The position numbers were made by a program, and so were the translations under genes. Positions 30,301-37,818 of a stretch of DNA of 64,000 bases are shown piece after piece. The notes below the pieces were generated by a model. That model did no database searches. It was not told the origin of the DNA and saw nothing but the letters and a program-made list of their open reading frames with translations. Each line of letters opens with the position of its first letter. Position 1 is the stretch's first letter. Origin of the DNA: Synechococcus sp. ROS8604 (GTDB lineage: Bacteria > Cyanobacteriota > Cyanobacteriia > PCC-6307 > Cyanobiaceae). Where the stretch lies: positions 1,116,001-1,180,000 of the forward strand of contig NZ_CP047946.1 of assembly GCF_014279655.1 (NCBI RefSeq), in the 5' to 3' direction.

Positions 30301-30622
30301 CAGTGGGGTGTTCGAGAAGATCGGGGAGCACCTTTAAAACCGACCAAACCAGTCGTTCTGCCCGCCAAGGATCTTCGCTGCTTGGATCGAGATCCAAGAT
30401 GCAGCGCACCAGCTGACGTAAGCGCGATCCAGGAAAGGGAAAACGCACAAGAGCATTGATGCCGTTGGCTTTGGCCAGTTGCTCTCCGAGCCATCGGCTT
30501 GTCGGCCAGGTGTTGACGACAATCTCCAGCTCTTCAAACGGACCTGGGGGGTCAAGCGTCAGCGTTTGAGCCAGAAGCGTTGCAAGAAACTCTGTGCGAT
30601 TGCTGCGGTAAACCGTTAGCAA
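27326..30622 (-). CDS. recC: Exodeoxyribonuclease V, gamma subunit
   Basis: RecC is the inactive helicase-like subunit that splits DNA strands and reads Chi. Family features are the N-terminal YRSNRTEFLATLLAQ, the NTWPTSRWLGEQLAK stretch, PLRLFGISNLAPVQVELLQGLS-type sequence in the middle, and VLVMTPDVERYAPLL. The 1098 aa length is typical. It is first in the operon and itself overlaps the 3' end of the upstream metallophosphatase gene by 7 bp. Which Chi sequence it reads cannot be told from the protein here. Confidence 0.94.
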   Translation of the reverse strand: MLTVYRSNRTEFLATLLAQTLTLDPPGPFEELEIVVNTWPTSRWLGEQLAKANGINALVRFPFPGSRLRQLVRCILDLDPSSEDPWRAERLVWSVLKVLPDLLEHPTAESLKLWWEQHASFPGQLNRDHWQLARCLADAVDDYALYRPQELSQWIEGHGDADLPAHLRWQPQLVRALAASLPCDPFGLQVQKAVERLRAGDVPAAALPPRLRLFGISNLAPVQVELLQGLSGLMAIELYLLTPCPELWQRSEQRRQTLGQAWNTPPDGPWLLESPRLEAILGRMGAEFQLLLEGNGDCFLGQWDQGDLFAAPIQIAASEGRPATLLEQVQQQLVDGSAPPLTPADQDRSLRFLACAGPWREVQLVRDQILQWLASDPSLEPRDVLVMTPDVERYAPLLTSVFGDQDATGVSIPWRLTDRSQQSTPGLSQGFMALLRLASERLTASGLEALLSNPALQVLQGITATDAVRITQCLQQTGFRWGVNGEERGGDDTHSLRWCLDRWLLGLVLPAEPGLAPGGCAPYQGGLTIQQLEQWWPLLDGLAQWITRLRQPHPPSAWTSQLNQLLQHLYGDGGDWAWEQQAIVQALDTMQQQASECTLDLDLSVVVSILDEALSADSGRFGHRSGALTISALEPMRAIPHRLIVLMGLDSQDFPRQQERAGFHLLEQQRRLGDPSSTDQDRYVLLEALMSARQHLLISWNARDERKGEALPPAPPVQQWLTLLKDQLTPEQFERVVLEQPANPLDPRNFLANRSGSAFSSDRHHLDARLNLDRRDPMGVSKNSLGLAHPLHWTPVGDADGLDTDAVSRWLEAPQRYWLKARGLETREWSTPVEDLSALELEERQRQSLLNQSFLDQIDWLASDSRLKWEHALPGEWAKQLRGQGMLPPGAAGLLAANRLEQRWQNLQQTLLQLGPLQCESIRAESESRTVIRAGSTTVWVSAGRLQSRTALGGWFTHLIQQAAGGSTPTAVICRCDSSTKADQFQIALHWQPLDRERAQELLLFLKALAHAGAETCWPVPPASGLARALTLNKGLEKANRAFESRWDGGFAGMGERERPEMQLCFGDHFDADNFLTDACFEEAFQALYAPMLEAQRP

Positions 30623-31224
30623 GGCTCTACCTGGATCGATGGGGCCGTCCGGTTGCGTGGAGCAGCCGTATCCACCTGTACTCCCTCTACCTGCACAACG
30701 GCCTCTGTTTCTGGGCAGTAAGCCGAGAGTTTTCCTCCATACACCGCACCCGTGTCAATCATCACGATCTGACCATGTCGCTCCACATCAGCTCGAGGGG
30801 TATGACCAATCACGACCAGTCCAAGGCTGCCGTCGTAATGCTCCCAGAAGGTCTCACGGATGGTCAGGTTGAGAGAACCATTGGCGTCGAACCCTGCGTG
30901 GGTTGCCAGCCATCCGTCTCCCTGAAAAACATCGGGGAGCTGATCCAGCCTCTTGAGCCATGGGCTGGGGCTGGTCAGGGACGCTTCGCTGACGGTCTGT
31001 AGGAGCGCCTGCTCATGATTTCCGCGCAGCCAGGTCGCCCGTCCAGCCGTGACTAAAGACCAAACCAAGTGCATCGTGGAGGGGGTATCGGGCCCACGGT
31101 TGATCACATCTCCGCAAAACACGACGTGGTCACTCTTTGGTAGAGCGCTGAGTAGGCGCTGTAGCGGTTGATAGCAGCCATGCACGTCTCCGATCACCCA
31201 GTGGTTGCACGGGAGTGATGACAT
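30616..31224 (-). CDS. Calcineurin-like metallophosphatase (PPP/ApaH-type)
   Basis: A two-metal phosphoesterase of the PPP family. It shows the signature GDVHGC near the N-terminus, GDVINRGPDT, RGNHE, and later THAGF and GHTP, the full set of metal ligands. At 202 aa it is closer to small PrpE/serine-threonine phosphatases than to full ApaH. The substrate, a phosphoprotein or dinucleoside polyphosphate, cannot be decided. It is the first gene of the run leading to recC. Confidence 0.9.
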   Translation of the reverse strand: MSSLPCNHWVIGDVHGCYQPLQRLLSALPKSDHVVFCGDVINRGPDTPSTMHLVWSLVTAGRATWLRGNHEQALLQTVSEASLTSPSPWLKRLDQLPDVFQGDGWLATHAGFDANGSLNLTIRETFWEHYDGSLGLVVIGHTPRADVERHGQIVMIDTGAVYGGKLSAYCPETEAVVQVEGVQVDTAAPRNRTAPSIQVEPC

Positions 31225-31277
31225 GCCAAACAGGCTATGGAGTCATCACATTAATTCCCTTTACTGGTACGAATGCG

Positions 31278-31565
31278 ATGCGTGGAAATGCTTACCCTAA
31301 TGGCCGTTGTGAACACGATGTGGACCCACGATCATTGCCAGTGGCTCGTCGCGTGAGCTTGCTCGTGAACGCTCTCGACGGTGCACAACGCACCAATGAG
31401 GCTCTCGCTGCTTGTACCAATGGCGAAGAGATGCTCGACGTGCTCCTGGACGCGTCGATGAAATTAAGGCTTGGCCTAACGCGAGAGCAGCTTCGTAATA
31501 CACCACCGATTCGAGATTGGGTTTGGTGGAAAAATAAGAATGCTCTGGTCACCATTGGAGATTAA
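31278..31565 (+). CDS. Conserved hypothetical protein
   Basis: A 95-residue protein from ATG 31278 (MRGNAYPNGRCEHD). The longest frame begins at 31215, overlapping the divergent phosphatase start, and is less likely. The middle is helical (ARRVSLLVNALDGAQRTNEALAACT), followed by LDVLLDASMKLRLGLTREQLRNTPPIRDWVWWKN. I do not recognise a domain. It is the last core-like gene before the AT-rich region. Confidence 0.6.
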   Translation: MRGNAYPNGRCEHDVDPRSLPVARRVSLLVNALDGAQRTNEALAACTNGEEMLDVLLDASMKLRLGLTREQLRNTPPIRDWVWWKNKNALVTIGD

Positions 31566-32117
31566 ATTTTCGCTTTTTTGCGAATCAGGTTGTCTCTATT
31601 TAGTCAGGCTTTTGACCAGTAATTTTTGAATCGATTTAAGGTAGTGCTTACTGTAGCTTTTGTGTTCTTGATAGTGATTCAGACAGCGAGATTTATTTTC
31701 TGTGTAGGCGAGTATGCGGCATCAATACTTCATGCAAAGGCTGCTTAGTGGCAAGGGACTTTTGGCGATGCCTGTTACTGCTCTAGGCATGAATTAAGGG
31801 CAAATGTAAATTAATTTGATGTCGTGTAATCTCAGTAATTTTCGGACTCTTTAAGGCAATGGTCAACATTGTCTAATGTTTATAATTCTCGACTGGCTGA
31901 ACAGCGGTTTCCCCATTGCCTAGCCGAGTTCTTCAACTATCTTCTCAATAATGTGGTCTGGATAGAACTTGGCGTTGTTCAACTTTGCGGACGGATCGTG
32001 ATCATTGGTGGCCTTATCTGAAATCTCATTTTTGGTCTCAGCGTCTACAAGCCACTGTCTCAGTCATAGCCTGCAGCTCGAACATTGAATAAGCCAGATT
32101 TGTTTCTCCGTCGCAGC
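31566..32117. other. AT-rich gap with one possible coding relic
   Basis: No intact gene is seen. On the minus strand, 31920 to about 32090, a frame without a start codon reads WLVDAETKNEISDKATNDHD and ends FYPDHIIEKIVEELG before a TAG. It has protein-like composition and sits after a short frame MFELQAMTETV in another phase, so it may be a frameshifted remnant of a small gene. Confidence 0.35.
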
Positions 32118-32119
32118 CG

Positions 32120-32320
32120 CTAGCTCACAAGATCTGCTTCTGAGGCTGCTTTAACTACTTTAAGGTCGACAAACGACGCAGGCTTTAAATGGTCGATGAA
32201 GTGAATGCGTGCAGCATCCGACTTAATCCATTCGTTGAGCTGTTCCTTGGTTTGATGCTCTGGGACGTTTAAATTAACCGTGATAGTGGCAAGCAGAGTG
32301 ATCTTTTGCGAGTAATTCAT
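32120..32320 (-). CDS. Small hypothetical protein
   Basis: A 66-residue ORF (MNYSQKITLLATITVNLNVP...). The composition, with alternating beta-like and helical segments and few rare residues, is protein-like, and it stands alone in an AT-rich stretch. It has no signal peptide or recognised motif. Probably a real small gene of the variable region. Confidence 0.45.
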   Translation of the reverse strand: MNYSQKITLLATITVNLNVPEHQTKEQLNEWIKSDAARIHFIDHLKPASFVDLKVVKAASEADLVS

Positions 32321-32517
32321 TGTTTAAAATTTGAGAGATGATAGCGATTGCTCGAGCGATTAATCAACGAGCATTGAGATTTCGTGTGTATTTATTCCAA
32401 TTGTAGGGGATGCAGCAATTCTTGAGATTAATCATGGGTACTATCCGCATTTTTTGAACCATAAGCTTTAAGTTTCTATGCTGTGTCGATAGTGGTTATG
32501 AAAATTAACATGAAGTC

Positions 32518-32649
32518 TCAATTGTGTTGATGGTAAGTTTTTTGGATTTTATTTGATTCTGAGGAGATCGCAATCATCGCCGATGCCGGTGATAGCAGTG
32601 CCGTCATTGCTGCTGAGACGAATAGGCCTTTCATGAAATGATGAAACAT
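32518..32649 (-). CDS. Micro-ORF with signal-peptide-like N-terminus
   Basis: A 43-residue ORF starting MFHHFMKGLFVSAAMTALLS and continuing PASAMIAISSESNKIQKT. From the internal ATG at 32634 it has a basic start, a hydrophobic core and an ASA cleavage-like site, leaving a mature peptide of about 20 residues. It may encode a small secreted peptide or be a truncated exported protein. The evidence is only compositional. Confidence 0.35.
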   Translation of the reverse strand: MFHHFMKGLFVSAAMTALLSPASAMIAISSESNKIQKTYHQHN

Positions 32650-32865
32650 GGTCCAGCGATGCTTAAGCAATGATGTGGCAACTGCGATTAATAGAAAACT
32701 GAGTTAAGAATCACAGGTCCACGCGATTGTGTTCGTTATCCTTATCAGGGTCCATCACTTTTTTGAAGTGAGTCATCCAGTCTCATTACTCGGCTGATTC
32801 AAGAAACTCAGTGAATAAAATAATCTGGATGAACTTATGAGGAGATGTTCAGTTGATATCTTTGA

Positions 32866-33108
32866 TTAAGAGCCTCCAGCACAATAACGGACACTACCCA
32901 TTATTCTTGAGGAGTCGATCACTTCACCTTGTTTCGATGAATTTTTAACATGATGAGCAATACAAGTGTTTTGGGATGATGCCTGTTTGGCAATTGGGAT
33001 GAGCAAAATAAATCCTCCTATTATTGCTAGTACTACCAAGCATTTTTCGGGAATTCTAGAAAGCGACATTTCAAAGGAAATTGATTGATATAGCCAATGA
33101 TACAACAA
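32866..33108 (-). CDS. Small membrane or exported protein, unknown
   Basis: An 80-residue ORF. A start at the internal Met (MSLSRIPEKCLVV) gives 67 residues with one hydrophobic helix (LVVLAIIGGFILLIPIA) followed by a polar tail holding two Cys (NTCIAHH, VRYCAGG). This could be a single-span membrane protein or a signal-anchored peptide. No family recognised. Confidence 0.4.
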   Translation of the reverse strand: MLYHWLYQSISFEMSLSRIPEKCLVVLAIIGGFILLIPIAKQASSQNTCIAHHVKNSSKQGEVIDSSRIMGSVRYCAGGS

Positions 33109-33604
33109 TTTTTGACGTGATTTGAGAAATAAAAGGCTCCCTACTGGTTGTGTTTTGACTTATGTCTTGTTTGATGGCAGCTAAAATCGTCAAAACACTA
33201 CTTGATGTTTTTGATTGGCTTAGATTAGTCTTGCGTCGAATTTAATACAGCTTCATAGCGCTTAAAGTATTATAATGCTTAATATTTGCTTTATTTAGAC
33301 ACTAAGTTTATGATAAGTGTCATACATTTTTGGCCCTAAATGTATTTGCCAAACCATGCTGTTTCATTCGGCCATGAGGCTGTATTAAATTCGATTCAAT
33401 CCCCTTCGCCGATTAGGCTAGCCGCTTTCTGATGTTATTAAAAAGATTCGAAGGTCTGATGAATGCAGATGATTTTGATTGATATGTATGATTTTTGTAT
33501 CGATTTGTTTGCTATGTAATGGTCGATTCTACCTGCTCAAGGTTGTTATTGTGGTTAAAGTCTTGGTGTCTAGCTTGTAAGCATCCTGATAGAGGTATGA
33601 TTTG
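33109..33604. other. AT-rich stretch without recognisable genes
   Basis: About 500 bp with many stops in all frames. The 74-residue minus-strand frame at 33512-33736 overlaps the better plus-strand gene at 33605 and is probably spurious. I see no RNA gene here. Confidence 0.4.
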
Positions 33605-34135
33605 ATGGTAATGGTCAGAAAGCTGATGACAGTCAAGAATTTCAAGCCAGCTAGTTTGAAGCAGCGTATTTCCTTTCTTGCCAAGCAAATCAAAACCAAG
33701 AAAACCCTTATTCAAAAACTTATTGATCAAAAGCATGAGCTAAGACAATCTTATATCGTATCAATGGAAAAAATGCGCCAGAATATAGTGCAAAAACACT
33801 CAGGAAATCATAGTATTCAAGACGATTATAATTTTGAAATCGTTCGCCTCGACAAGGAGGAGCAAGTCTTAACTCTTGAGGTCGATGAGCTTTTAAATCA
33901 AAGAGATCGACTTAATAAAAGTCTTTTAGACCAGAACACCGGCCTATTCATTTCCAAAAAGTTTATTTTAGCTTTTTTAACGTTTTCTTTTTTTGTTGTT
34001 TGCTTGGGATTATTAGTTACGCAAAAGCATGTCCTTTTTAGCATGTTCTACAACAGCAAGGAGTTCAGGATTAACAACCCCTTGATCTCAATGAACCAAT
34101 TTGTAAGGCAAATTTCCCGTTTACCTCTCAGATAA
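33605..34135 (+). CDS. Coiled-coil protein with one membrane helix, unknown
   Basis: A 176-residue protein. Residues about 15 to 115 are charged and heptad-like (LAKQIKTKKTLIQKLIDQKHELRQ; VLTLEVDELLNQRDRLNKSLLDQ), predicting a coiled coil. A hydrophobic helix follows (FILAFLTFSFFVVCLGLLV) and then a short polar tail. The low-GC codon use differs from the core genes and suggests acquisition. Possibly a cell-envelope or chain-length-type protein, but no family is recognised. Confidence 0.55.
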   Translation: MVMVRKLMTVKNFKPASLKQRISFLAKQIKTKKTLIQKLIDQKHELRQSYIVSMEKMRQNIVQKHSGNHSIQDDYNFEIVRLDKEEQVLTLEVDELLNQRDRLNKSLLDQNTGLFISKKFILAFLTFSFFVVCLGLLVTQKHVLFSMFYNSKEFRINNPLISMNQFVRQISRLPLR

Positions 34136-34495
34136 AATAACTTTATTCATCAGTAGCGTTGCAATTTTCTCACAGGGCTTGTGATTTATCTCAGCGCAGG
34201 TTTACCCCATATCCCTCGAATAGAACTAAATCTTGATCCAAACTGCTGAGTGATCTGATTGTCTCTCGCTTCTTCAACGAATAAAGGCACCATCTATGCA
34301 GATACCTGCTCTGCTGCTAATTGTCTTCCATGCTTCTCGATACCGATAATCAGCCCAAACCCTTGCAGTATTCGGCATCATTTACGATGCGACTCATGAG
34401 GGTAGGAATCACTATTGAATCTACTCAGTATGCCTTCACTCCTAGGGGCCTCTGCATTCACGCCACTAGCTGCCTGTGTTCGATCAGCTTTGCTG
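34136..34495. other. Gap without a supported gene
   Basis: Several overlapping short frames exist on the plus strand (from 34321 and 34415), but the latter run antisense into the sigma-factor relic at their 3' ends and have poor protein character. Nothing else is seen. Confidence 0.35.
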
Positions 34496-35316
34496 CTAGT
34501 TATTTTTTGCGCGCTCAACTTTCTGACGAACCCGCTCCCGGCTTATTCCAATTTCGTTAGCGATCGATTGAAGACTCTCTTCATCAATCACATGGCATCA
34601 TAGCAATTCTTGGTCATTATTTTGAGCTAATTTTGTTTGTAGTTCGAGGCTGTCTCGGACTGCTTCCCATTGGAATTTGTCGATGTAAAGTGTTGACTGT
34701 TCGACGCAGAGCATTTCACTTAGGGTTGAGCCATCACCATCACCCCCCAGTCTCATGTCTAGGGATGTGGTACAAGTGCATGGCGCAAGTTTTTAAGTTG
34801 TTCGTCGCTGATGTGAAGCTGATCACAAATCTCTGGATCGGTTAATCCTCTTGGTAAGTGATTGAGCTTGGTGATCAACTGATTCAGGGAGTACGGAACT
34901 CGGATTGTGGATCCTGTCTGATTGATAGCCCTGCTGATCGATTGGCGTATCCACCAGTAGGCGTAGGAGCTGAATTTGTAGCCCAGTTCTGGGTCGAATT
35001 TTTCGACTGCGCGGTTTAGCCCAATGCAGGCTTCCTGAATTCCATCTACCAACACTAGTTGGCCAAGTTGGCGATGCATGTATTTTTTTGAAACATTGAC
35101 CACAATCCTGAGGTTAGCCTTGATCATTCGATCTTTAGCTCTTTTCCAGCTCTTTTTTGGCTGCGGGTTGCCTTGGGTGACTGGCTTAACTTCACAGCCG
35201 TTCCGAGAGTGATCTCCTCTGCCGCTGTGAGCGATGGGATTCTCCCCATCTCGTTCTTGAATTGGTCGATATTGCCGTTATCCAAGAATGGCATTCAGAT
35301 CAGAGCGAGGTTCCAT
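34496..35316 (-). pseudogene. Group 2 sigma-70 factor (RpoD-like), shattered
   Basis: Pieces of one sigma factor lie in order in three frames. Region 1.2 ([23 protein letters not shown]) is read from about 35294. Region 2 ([47 protein letters not shown]) and the start of region 3 are read from 35127 to 34759. Then [19 protein letters not shown] and region 4.2 (SLQSIANEIGISRERVRQKVERA) lie in a further frame that also contains a TGA. The first frame change lies near A-runs at 35142-35158. Cyanobacterial group 2 sigmas control stress and nutrient genes. The size, about 820 bp, is near a full gene, so this is in-place decay. Confidence 0.85.
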
Positions 35317-35804
35317 CAAAGGAACTTTCGCGTGCGTTGCCCTTCCTTGATGTGAGATCCATCACCATTGGCATGATCCTGCTTTAGTACTTATGCAATT
35401 GCTCATAACTTTGTGGGGGGAAAGTCGGGTGAGTGGCAATTGTCAAAAGGAAGCGCATGACGAGCCCTCGGATCTGATGCTTCGGTGGCCCTTGACGGAG
35501 TACTGAAAAATGCTTGAACTTCAGCTTCAGGCAACCGAAATCATTGCAAGCAGCCTTCCCTATGTGTGCGACAGCTGCGTCAATACGCGCCGCAAGCGTT
35601 TGTTAATGGAAAAGAGTAAATTCAAATGGTCAATGAGACCCATCCTTTCGAGTGAATTGATCTTATCTCAATGGGTAACCTCGCCAAACCGCTTAGTGGA
35701 TTGACAGTTCTGAGGAATCTCTCAATATAAACCAGTCCAACTCATCAAGGGGTTGAATTCCTCACCCTTACTGAATACGGTTTAGCCGCCTTTTTATATT
35801 TGAC
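35317..35804. other. Gap holding a truncated paralogue of the 39.3-kb island gene
   Basis: A plus-strand frame from 35510 to 35704 (64 codons) contains MRPILSSELILSQWVTSPN, which matches MRLILSSEWVSTQWVISPN of the island protein at 39322-39705 and stops soon after. The matching DNA is listed as a repeat. The rest shows nothing recognisable. Confidence 0.55.
35631..35695 (+). repeat. 65-bp imperfect direct repeat, copy 1 (partner at 39374-39438)
   Basis: The segment from CAATGAGACC to CCGCTTA aligns without gaps to 39374-39438 with roughly 85 percent identity by eye. In the partner it codes for the middle of the small protein following the integrase; here it belongs to a truncated relic. Confidence 0.8.
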
Positions 35805-36061
35805 ATGAAAAGACTATTTCTATTCATTGCTTTGCTTACCGCTGTTCCTGCACATGCTGCAAGAAATGATTTGGTCAGGGCGTAGTCGCAATGGCGTGTG
35901 CAATGTTGGATTCAGGTTGTTCTCAGCGAAGAGTAGAAGGAGTATTAGATGTACTTGAACAACAAATTATTAGAAGCGGGATTAGTGAGCGAGTGTAGGC
36001 GCAAATGGCGAGAGGTTTTAATTATCAGGCTTCGAGAAACAACTGTCCATTGAGATATTGA
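35805..36061 (+). pseudogene. Frameshifted small secreted protein
   Basis: A clean signal peptide, MKRLFLFIALLTAVPAHA, is followed by ARNDLV and then a stop (TAG 35883-35885). One frame over, the sequence continues as GVVAMACAMLDSGCSQRRVE and GVLDVLEQQIIRSGISERV, with a TAG at 35996 and a final TGA at 36059. A one-base deletion at the LV/QG junction explains the break. The original was probably a periplasmic Cys-containing protein of about 80 residues. Confidence 0.55.
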
Positions 36062-36555
36062 TATTTTATTGAGTGGTTTGGATGTTTAGACCTTCCTCCT
36101 GAGAATTGTCTTCACTCCTGTCGCCTGTCACGGAGTCTGGTGGCTTCTCGAAACCCCTCGTCGAAACAATTGGGGGACGACTATTGCTTGGGCAAAGAGA
36201 CAGGGTTACGCCCCCCCCCCCCCCCCCCCCACGTCGATACTGGTTGGTGTTTGATTTTTTTAATGCCTTACACCACCAAATCTCGTGATTCTCCGGTCAT
36301 GCTCCGTATGTGAACTGGCAAGAGATACTCCGCTGAGATTCATTTCTTGAAGAGGTCACTAGTGGTAGAGAGAAGCATCTGCGCTAAAAACGGTTGAATT
36401 TTATATGGTCATCCTTATGCATGCGAGGTTTTTATCAACCACTGACTCTGTGAACAGCATTACTGCATTGCTGGATGATGGTCTTCACCTCAGCCCTTCA
36501 TTCGGGAGATGCTCTGTTCCTTGGGGTTCAATACCTCCATCATACTTATAAACCA
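36062..36555. other. Gap with a long C homopolymer
   Basis: No supported gene. The only longer frame (36106-36288) exists because the C20 tract reads as poly-Pro. The stretch just before 36556 should hold the promoter of the small double-glycine peptide. Confidence 0.4.
36211..36230 (+). repeat. C20 homopolymer
   Basis: Twenty consecutive C, preceded by ACG and followed by ACG. It is by far the longest homopolymer in the window. It could be a hypermutable tract or a site of assembly uncertainty. Confidence 0.95.
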
Positions 36556-36645
36556 ATGAAAAATTCCGAACTCACACTTGATCAATTCACCACTATTTCT
36601 GGCGGTGTAATTGAGGCTCTTGATGGGAGCACATGCATAAATTGA
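36556..36645 (+). CDS. Micro-peptide with a double-glycine leader (RiPP/class II bacteriocin-like precursor, probably a relic)
   Basis: A 29-residue ORF. The leader MKNSELTLDQFTTISGG has the ELTLDQ...ISGG pattern of double-glycine leaders cleaved by C39-peptidase ABC exporters. The following core, VIEALDGSTCIN, has one Cys. After the TGA the same frame continues (HLTKPLKMVLGGSTGSFNP) into an 8-bp tandem duplication at 36692-36707. Removing one copy gives PFDRNSDNNFFSSADLVLDDI and a stop at 36773, so a precursor of about 70 residues may have been broken twice. No intact C39 exporter is in the window. Confidence 0.55.
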   Translation: MKNSELTLDQFTTISGGVIEALDGSTCIN

Positions 36646-36691
36646 CATCTCACTAAACCTCTGAAAATGGTTCTTGGTGGAAGTACAGGAT

Positions 36692-36707
36692 CCTTCAATC
36701 CTTCAAT
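36692..36707 (+). repeat. 8-bp tandem duplication downstream of the leader peptide
   Basis: CCTTCAAT occurs twice in a row, then CCTT. Collapsing one copy joins the leader-peptide frame to a longer open frame ending at 36773. Confidence 0.85.
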
Positions 36708-36929
36708 CCTTTTGATAGAAATTCAGATAACAACTTCTTCAGCAGTGCGGATTTGGTCCTAGACGACATTTGAGCAAACGGCAACAAACAATGGAGTTCA
36801 AAGCTTCGCCATGAGCGGGGTTTTTTATGACCAACGCAGTTGTTTGATGGAAACCGCTCTATAGGTCTTTTCTTTAGCCGTGTTTTGTCTAGCGGTCTTC
36901 AGCAGGGGTTAGTCCACTTTCAACCCTTA

Positions 36930-37385
36930 TCAGTCGTCACCTCCATCAAGATCCATTGATTTGAGCGCGAGGTTTATGCGGTCTTCTGCTTCAAGTGCTT
37001 TATTCGGTCCTCTTGTCGCCCCATCAACAGCAATCTTGCCTCCGCTCTTGAATACCAGCTCTTTGCACATGTCATCAAACACATCTGCTGCATTTGGATG
37101 CCGCCTGAAATAGTCGGCAAGCCATCGGTTGACCTCCTCCGGTAACTCGACATCACCTATCAGCTTCTTGTCAAGCACTGCTCTCGCAAACGAGACGGAT
37201 GGCTCCTCTTCCGGTGTTTCAGCCTCAGCGATCACCCTGACCTTCACTTCAAAGGTCTGTGCAACCTTCCAGAAGTCAACACCTGGGTAAGCGTCTTCCA
37301 AAAATGAGGCTTCGAGTTTCATTGCTCTACTTTCGGCGCTTAGTCGGTTTTTTAGTGGTTGATTGATAGACAAAGGTCTTACCAA
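36930..37385 (-). CDS. Hypothetical protein of the older mobile element
   Basis: A 151-residue frame. ATG 37322 (MKLEASFLEDAYPGVDFW) gives 130 residues and is the more natural start. The protein is acidic and helical (ELPEEVNRWLADYFRRHPNAADVFDDM; EAEDRINLALKSMDLDGG), without signal or membrane segment. It resembles small phage or plasmid proteins in style, but no family is recognised. It sits just left of a degraded island gene and the left att repeat, so it probably belongs to the earlier insertion. Confidence 0.6.
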   Translation of the reverse strand: MVRPLSINQPLKNRLSAESRAMKLEASFLEDAYPGVDFWKVAQTFEVKVRVIAEAETPEEEPSVSFARAVLDKKLIGDVELPEEVNRWLADYFRRHPNAADVFDDMCKELVFKSGGKIAVDGATRGPNKALEAEDRINLALKSMDLDGGDD

Positions 37386-37559
37386 ACAAGACCGACCTCT
37401 TCACTCCATTGTTACCAAATTTGGCTTCTGTTGGTGTCTCAGCGCTCCGGTTCAACCATTGCCCTATGCCACTCGATGTTCAGCGATCGATCCACTGCCT
37501 TTTACTTAGTGACGCTGGACCACTACGGTTCCATCTCTTGGCTCGTTGCTTCTGCTCCG

Positions 37560-37660
37560 CCCAAACCGGGTTCATTGAGCAAGCAACGTGATCGTTTCAA
37601 TGGCGTTGATTTTTCTGCCTTGCTTGCCAGCCTGTCCGTGCGGTCGATGTCAACATGATT
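37560..37660 (-). pseudogene. Degraded copy of the small HTH/terminase-like gene at 46069
   Basis: On the minus strand the frames read HVDIDRTDRLASK, then (another phase) QGRKINAIETITLLAQ*TRFG. These match VDIDRTDMLASK and SGRENNAIGAIRLLAELTGFG of the intact protein at 46069-46404. About 36 bp between the two blocks is missing here. This paralogue relic lies about 50 bp left of the att repeat, as expected for the right end of an older related element. Confidence 0.7.
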
Positions 37661-37677
37661 AGCCTTAGCGATCAATG

Positions 37678-37697
37678 CTTTGTACACCACTTGCGCC
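37678..37697 (+). repeat. Degenerate terminal repeat of the older element's right end
   Basis: CTTTGTACACCACTTGCGCC aligns with CTTTGCACACATTTTGCACA at the right end of the island (from 49597), at the same distance from the conserved CTGCAGGCAATAAAAA that opens both att repeats. It looks like a decayed recombinase arm site. Confidence 0.55.
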
Positions 37698-37704
37698 AAT
37701 CACT

Positions 37705-37818
37705 CTGCAGGCAATAAAAAAGCCGCCTTGGGTGGGCGGCTCATATGCCAGTGCTGGACTGACTGGTTTTGCAGTCGGGGTGACAGGATTCGAACCTGCG
37801 ACATCCTGCTCCCAAAGC
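37705..37818 (+). repeat. att direct repeat, left copy (tRNA-Pro 3' part plus terminator)
   Basis: About 114 bp nearly identical to 49624-49736, starting CTGCAGGCAATAAAAA and ending CTCCCAAAGC. It contains the tRNA-Pro terminator hairpin (37721-37741) and, from 37775 or 37776, the 3' half of tRNA-Pro on the minus strand up to the anticodon. Beyond 37818 the sequence departs from the tRNA, so this copy is not a functional tRNA. It marks the left boundary of the integrated element. Confidence 0.93.

Noticed and set aside
33301-33430. Possible tRNA/tmRNA-like T-loop (TTCGATTC) in the AT-rich gap
   Set aside because: No matching stem or acceptor pairing could be built around it.
34759-35127. Stand-alone short sigma factor
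   Set aside because: Flanking frames hold regions 1.2 and 4.2 of the same protein, so it is part of a broken full-length gene.
36106-36288. 60-codon ORF with poly-Pro
   Set aside because: Open only because the C20 tract encodes Pro; no protein-like composition around it.
37359-37658. 99-codon plus-strand ORF
   Set aside because: It runs antisense to the degraded HTH gene copy at 37560-37660, which has clear homology on the minus strand.
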